Positions 60,562-64,000 of a DNA stretch of 64,000 nucleotides are shown piece by piece (position 1 is the first letter of the stretch; every line of letters starts with the position of its first letter). The notes beneath the pieces are model-generated. The model ran no database searches. It was not told the origin of the DNA and saw only the letters and a list, made by a program, of their open reading frames with translations. The translations under genes and the position numbers were made by a program. Origin of the DNA: Bacteroidia bacterium. Its GTDB lineage: Bacteria; Bacteroidota; Bacteroidia; Bacteroidales; UBA932. Where the stretch lies: the NCBI GenBank assembly GCA_030537315.1, contig JAUNNZ010000001.1, positions 62,001 through 126,000 of the forward strand, read 5' to 3'.

Positions 60562-60926
60562 TGGCTAAGGAACGTCCCGAGAACAGGGAGGGACTTGTAG
60601 GCGACATCAAGGAATACGCTGACATCAGGCTGGACGAGTTCAAGCTCAAGGCTACCAAAAGCCTTTCATCCGTCCTCAGCCAGACGCTCAGCATACTTCT
60701 TGTGATTGCCCTTCTCGTCACTCTTCTGGGGCTTCTCTCCGTTGCGTTGCTCCAATGGCTCAACAACGTTTTCGGCAATCCTTTCGGAACGCTGATAGTT
60801 GCCGGCGTCATCGCCGTGATACTTATTGTCCTGTTCATACTGCGCAAGCGTCTTTTCCACAATATGTTTGTGAAGATGTTCATCGACGCATTCTATAATG
60901 ACGACAACGATGAGCAACAGGTATAA
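60561..60926 (+). CDS. Holin-superfamily-like two-helix membrane protein
   Basis: The 121-aa product has an amphipathic N-terminal part ('DIKEYADIRLDEFKLKATKSL') and two membrane helices (about 45-70 and 75-95) separated by a short 'NNVFGNPFG' turn. This pattern fits the phage-holin-family III/DUF1469 group seen with YtxH genes in Bacteroidales. It is a housekeeping envelope gene, not evidence of a prophage. The start ATG overlaps the previous stop. Confidence 0.75.
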   Translation: MAKERPENREGLVGDIKEYADIRLDEFKLKATKSLSSVLSQTLSILLVIALLVTLLGLLSVALLQWLNNVFGNPFGTLIVAGVIAVILIVLFILRKRLFHNMFVKMFIDAFYNDDNDEQQV

Positions 60927-61152
60927 CGGCATACGCAACGTGCAGGACCTCGAGAAGGCTCTTGCAGACGTGAAGAAGCGCCGCGCGCATTCCGAAAGGA
61001 AATTCGACAGGCGCTACAGGCAGACGCAGAACTTCCTCAATCCCATTTCCGCCGTAAGCAATTTCGTAGGCGGCAAAGGCTTCTGGGGCGGCCTGTATCT
61101 GGTCACTTCCCTTGCCTCCAGGATCTTCGGAAAGAAGAAGAGGAGGAAATAA
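60910..61152 (+). CDS. Small basic protein of unknown function
   Basis: An 80-aa protein (MSNRYNGIRN) rich in Lys/Arg, with a predicted N-terminal helix ('VQDLEKALADVKKRRAHSERKF') and a weakly hydrophobic C-terminal part ('GFWGGLYLVTSLASRIFG'). It could associate peripherally with membranes. I do not recognise a family. An alternative start four codons upstream (60898) exists. It overlaps the preceding gene by 17 nt and the manA start by one base, so it belongs to the YtxH-holin group. Confidence 0.7.
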   Translation: MSNRYNGIRNVQDLEKALADVKKRRAHSERKFDRRYRQTQNFLNPISAVSNFVGGKGFWGGLYLVTSLASRIFGKKKRRK

Positions 61153-61994
61153 TGTACAAATTCGAGCCTATACTCAAGACTCTTGTCTGGGGCACCGAGA
61201 ACTGGGTTCTCTCCGGTGTTCCTGGCAGTGAGTCCGTTGTGGCCGAAGGTCCGGAAAAAGGCAGGAAAATCACTGAAATTTATCCCGGACAGTTCCCTCT
61301 GCTTATCAAATTCATCGACGCACGCAGGGACCTGAGCATCCAGGTGCATCCCGATGACGAGATCGCGCGGCAGCGTCACGGCTGCAACGGCAAGACCGAG
61401 ATGTGGTACGTCATCGGAGCCGCGGAAGGCGCGCACCTGTATTCCGGCCTGAAGGAGAAGATCACCCCTGACGAATATGAGGAGCTGGTCCGCAAGGACC
61501 GTATCGTTTCCGTCCTGGCAGACCACAAGGTCGCCCCGGGCGACGTCTTTTTCCTGCCGGCAGGCCGTATCCACGCCATCTGCGGCGGATGCTACCTCGC
61601 AGAGATCCAGCAGACCTGCGACATCACCTACCGCATCTATGACTACAACCGTCCGGGACTGGACGGGAAGCCACGCCAGCTGCATACCGCCGAAGCGAAG
61701 GACGCCATCGACTACAAGGTATATCCCGGCTATCGGACAAACTATACTCCCGCCGAAGGCAAACCTGTCGAACTGGCCCGCTGTCCGCATTTCACCACGG
61801 ACCTGTTACGGCTCACTGACGGTTACACGCAGCCGGTTGAGTCTGAATTTCTCATCTTTGTCTGCATCGGCGGCAGCGCCACTCTCAACGGTGTGGCAAT
61901 AAAAGAAGGAGAGGCCGTTCTGGCACTCTCCTCCGATAAATCTGTCGGGATAGTTCCCGACGGCTCCGTCAGTTTATTGACGACTCACATTTAG
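61152..61994 (+). CDS. manA: Mannose-6-phosphate isomerase class I, compact form
   Basis: ManA interconverts mannose 6-phosphate and fructose 6-phosphate. Zinc ligands are in '[10 protein letters not shown]', 'KTEMWYVI' and 'LPAGRIHAI'; the catalytic Arg is in '[13 protein letters not shown]'. At 280 aa it is shorter than Bacteroides homologues (about 320), because roughly 25 residues are missing both near the N-terminus and between '[15 protein letters not shown]' and '[11 protein letters not shown]'. The core is intact. Its stop overlaps the convergent gpmI stop. Confidence 0.93.
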   Translation: MYKFEPILKTLVWGTENWVLSGVPGSESVVAEGPEKGRKITEIYPGQFPLLIKFIDARRDLSIQVHPDDEIARQRHGCNGKTEMWYVIGAAEGAHLYSGLKEKITPDEYEELVRKDRIVSVLADHKVAPGDVFFLPAGRIHAICGGCYLAEIQQTCDITYRIYDYNRPGLDGKPRQLHTAEAKDAIDYKVYPGYRTNYTPAEGKPVELARCPHFTTDLLRLTDGYTQPVESEFLIFVCIGGSATLNGVAIKEGEAVLALSSDKSVGIVPDGSVSLLTTHI

Positions 61995-63511
61995 ATAAGC
62001 GGCTCGGCCGTCATTGATTCCGGCTGAGGGATTCCCATCAGCTTGAGCATCGTAGGCGCTACGTTGCAAAGCGCACCGTCCTTGACTGTCTTGACCTCGT
62101 CGCCGGCACCGATCACGATGAACTGAACTTCGTTCAGTGAGTGTGCGGTATTCGGTGAACCGTCCTCGTTGACTGCGTAGTCGGCATTGCCGTGGTCCGC
62201 CGTCAGAAGTACGACATAACCATGGTTGAGGGCACAGGTGACAGCTGCCTCAACGCATCCGTCTATGCAGCCGACTGCGTTGCAGATGGCTTTGTAGATG
62301 CCTGTATGGCCGACCATGTCGCCGTTTGCATAGTTCAGGATAATCATATCCTCCTTCTCGGAGCGGATGGCGTCGCAGAGCTTGTCAGTGACCTCAACTG
62401 CGCTCATCTCCGGCTGGAGGTCATAGGTTGCGACTTTCGGGGAATTCACGAGGATGCGGTCCTCGTTCTCGAAAGGAACCTCGCGGCCGCCGTTGAAGAA
62501 GAACGTTACGTGAGCGTATTTCTCTGTTTCAGCTATACGGAGCTGGCGCTTGCCGGCCTTGGCGACAGTCTCGCCGAGGGTATCCTTGACTTCCTCCTTG
62601 TCGAAGAGGATGTGGAGACCCGTGAATGAAGCGTCATACGGAGTGAGGCAGCAGTAATACAGAGGGATCTTCTTCATACCTTCCTCAGGCATATCGTTCT
62701 GGGTGAGGACATTGGTGAGCTCACGGGCACGGTCGTTGCGGAAGTTGTAGAAGATAACGGCATCACCTTCCTCGACCTTCGCGAGAGGCTGTCCGTCCTT
62801 CGTGATCACTATAGGCTTGATGAACTCGTCGGTGACATCTGCATCGTATGATGCCTGGATTCCTGCGAGAGCGCTTTCGAACTGATCGCCCTTGCCCTCG
62901 ACAAGCATGTCGTAAGCTTCCTTGACGCGGTTCCAGCGCTTGTCGCGGTCCATCGCGTAGAAGCGGCCGCATACGGTGGCAACCTTACCTGCTGTCTCGG
63001 ACATCTTCTCTTCAAGTTCCTTTACGAAACCATAGCCGCTGCGTGGGTCGCAGTCGCGGCCGTCCATGAAGCAGTGTACATAAACGTCCTCAAGGCCCAT
63101 CTTCTTTGCCTCTGCGAGGAACTCATAGAGATGATTGAGGGATGAGTGGACTCCGCCGTGGGAGCAGAGGCCGAAGAAATGGAGTTTCTTGCCGCTCTGC
63201 TTCACATAGTCGTAAGCGGCCTTGATCTCCTTGTTCTCCATAAGCTTATGGTCGCGGCAAGCCATATTGATCTTCACCAGATCCTGGTAAACCACGCGGC
63301 CGGCACCGAGGTTCATATGTCCGACCTCGGAGTTGCCCATCTGGCCATCAGGAAGGCCGACGTATTCGCCGCAGGCCTGGAGATGTGCCATAGGATATTT
63401 TGCACGGAGACTGTCGATGAACGGCGCGCCCTGTGTATAAATCGCATTGCTCTGGTCGTGACGTCCTTCGCCCCAACCGTCGAGAATCATCAAAAGTACT
63501 TTCTTATTCAT
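61991..63511 (-). CDS. gpmI: Phosphoglycerate mutase, 2,3-bisphosphoglycerate-independent
   Basis: GpmI interconverts 3- and 2-phosphoglycerate in glycolysis using two manganese ions. The phosphorylated Ser is Ser61 in '[12 protein letters not shown]'; '[10 protein letters not shown]' holds the first metal Asp, '[12 protein letters not shown]' and '[10 protein letters not shown]' form the transferase part, and '[10 protein letters not shown]' completes the metal site. The 506-aa length is normal. It is 18 nt downstream of an M3 peptidase gene. Confidence 0.97.
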   Translation of the reverse strand: MNKKVLLMILDGWGEGRHDQSNAIYTQGAPFIDSLRAKYPMAHLQACGEYVGLPDGQMGNSEVGHMNLGAGRVVYQDLVKINMACRDHKLMENKEIKAAYDYVKQSGKKLHFFGLCSHGGVHSSLNHLYEFLAEAKKMGLEDVYVHCFMDGRDCDPRSGYGFVKELEEKMSETAGKVATVCGRFYAMDRDKRWNRVKEAYDMLVEGKGDQFESALAGIQASYDADVTDEFIKPIVITKDGQPLAKVEEGDAVIFYNFRNDRARELTNVLTQNDMPEEGMKKIPLYYCCLTPYDASFTGLHILFDKEEVKDTLGETVAKAGKRQLRIAETEKYAHVTFFFNGGREVPFENEDRILVNSPKVATYDLQPEMSAVEVTDKLCDAIRSEKEDMIILNYANGDMVGHTGIYKAICNAVGCIDGCVEAAVTCALNHGYVVLLTADHGNADYAVNEDGSPNTAHSLNEVQFIVIGAGDEVKTVKDGALCNVAPTMLKLMGIPQPESMTAEPLI

Positions 63512-63529
63512 ATCTGTATATATAATATT

Positions 63530-64000
63530 CTATTCTGCGAGGCCGCGCGCGCGAAGAAGCGCGCCGGCATCCGGCTCCGCTCCGCGGAACTGCTTGTAAA
63601 GCGTCATAGGCTCTTCGCTGCCACCTTTCTCAAGGATGTTGTGGCGGAAGCTCATAGCCGTCTCCTTGTCGAGGATGCCCTTCTGACGGAAAAGTTCGAA
63701 GGCGTCCTTGTCAAGTACTTCAGCCCAGAGGTAGCTGTAATAACCTGCGCTGTATCCGCTTGATCCGAAGATGTGGTTGAAATAGGTGCTGCGGTAGCGA
63801 GGGATGATCTCGTCGATCAGACCCATTTCCTTGCAGACCTTTGCCTCGAATCCCTCGACGTCTATGCCCTCGATCGAACTGAGTTCATGCCATTTCATAT
63901 CAAGGATCGAAGCGGCGCAGAGTTCAGCTGTGGTGAAGCCCTGGTTGAAGTTCGATGCGGCCTGTACCTTTGCGACAAGCTCTGCAGGGATAACCTCTCC
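63530..64000 (-). CDS. M3 family metallopeptidase (Dcp-like), C-terminal part
   Basis: The C-terminal 156 residues of a peptidyl-dipeptidase of family M3 are visible; the start and the HExxH zinc motif are outside the window. Present features are 'NFNQGFTTAEL', 'YYSYLWAEVLDKDAFELF', 'RHNILEKGGSEEPM' and 'LYKQFRGAEPD', which are conserved in Dcp/oligopeptidase A. The open frame continues to the window edge, so this is a partial record and not a broken gene. gpmI follows. Confidence 0.92.
   Translation of the reverse strand, partial: GEVIPAELVAKVQAASNFNQGFTTAELCAASILDMKWHELSSIEGIDVEGFEAKVCKEMGLIDEIIPRYRSTYFNHIFGSSGYSAGYYSYLWAEVLDKDAFELFRQKGILDKETAMSFRHNILEKGGSEEPMTLYKQFRGAEPDAGALLRARGLAE

Noticed and set aside
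60561..60926. Holin-like gene as sign of a prophage
   Set aside because: No lysin, structural or integrase genes are nearby; this holin-like group occurs with YtxH genes in ordinary chromosomal settings.
1..64000. CRISPR arrays, tRNA or rRNA genes, known riboswitches
   Set aside because: I saw no regularly spaced repeats, cloverleaf-like segments or rRNA sequence, and the only gap over 300 nt is explained above. A covariance-model search was not possible here.

Overview
The window looks like a chromosomal segment from a moderately GC-rich member of the Bacteroidales (Bacteroidetes), probably gut- or rumen-associated. The evidence is the gene content: DUF4783, DUF1015 next to serA/serC, an FHS-type sugar permease with a ROK kinase, tandem deoxynucleoside kinases, a pRiA4b ORF-3/TnpR-like protein and a NapH/NapG-like polyferredoxin. 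The promoters agree with this, since many intergenic gaps carry the Bacteroidetes -7 element TAnnTTTG, some with a TTTG -33 element 19-20 nt upstream. Genus cannot be decided from the window alone. It is mostly core chromosome, with no tRNA, rRNA, CRISPR array, prophage or insertion sequence that I can see.

Layout. 1-2.6 kb (minus): xseB, xseA, lysA. 2.6-5.8 kb (plus): engB, prs, a small Cys-rich membrane protein, der. 5.8-12.3 kb (minus): a tightly overlapped run cmk-ispH-efp-rlmH-large NtrY-like histidine kinase-DUF4783, with an NtrX-like response regulator without a DNA-binding domain diverging at 12.4 kb, followed by a nucleoside-hydrolase-like lipoprotein. 14.7-17.3 kb (minus): dnaX and lptB; dnaX carries an in-frame palindromic insert. 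17.3-21.5 kb: a divergent GH43 lipoprotein and CE15 glucuronoyl esterase (hemicellulose use), a secreted protein and an O-methyltransferase. 21.5-31.9 kb (minus): yigZ-like gene, serC, serA, a terminator, a 0.3-kb gap with two perfect hairpins, then DUF1015, recQ, dnaG, metG. 32-37 kb: pRiA4b ORF-3-like gene (plus), then (minus) FKBP isomerase, ROK kinase and sugar permease, and two deoxynucleoside kinases. 37-44.7 kb: a metallo-beta-lactamase-fold hydrolase, pbpC (minus) and an alpha-2-macroglobulin (plus). 44.7-51.6 kb: a short nucleoside kinase and uvrA (minus), an EamA transporter (plus), an S41 protease (minus), recO (plus). 51.6-56.4 kb (minus): a polyprenyl synthase, rsgA, a polyferredoxin and a Tat/lipoprotein aldo-keto reductase. 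56.5-62 kb (plus): U32 peptidase, rdgB, rnr, three small envelope genes, manA. 62-64 kb (minus): the end of an M3 peptidase and gpmI.

How the parts fit together. Several neighbours form known functional units: xseA/xseB (exonuclease VII), serC/serA (serine synthesis), GH43/CE15 (glucuronoxylan side-chain and backbone attack), FHS permease/ROK kinase (sugar uptake and phosphorylation), pbpC/alpha-2-macroglobulin (envelope repair and protease defence), and polyferredoxin/aldo-keto reductase (a redox pair probably facing the periplasm).

Most notable observations. (1) Two neighbouring perfect hairpins built from one GTCGCAA-type half-site lie upstream of DUF1015. (2) A palindromic element of about 155 nt sits in frame inside the dnaX linker. 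(3) rlmH has no canonical start codon where its conserved N-terminus begins. (4) The NtrX-like regulator has no HTH domain and an altered sigma-54 contact loop, with its likely kinase in the divergent cluster. (5) A fused NapH-NapG-like protein has a twin-arginine motif at the joint. (6) Many promoter -7 elements lie only 4-9 nt before the start codon. No clearly new multi-gene defence or mobile system is visible.
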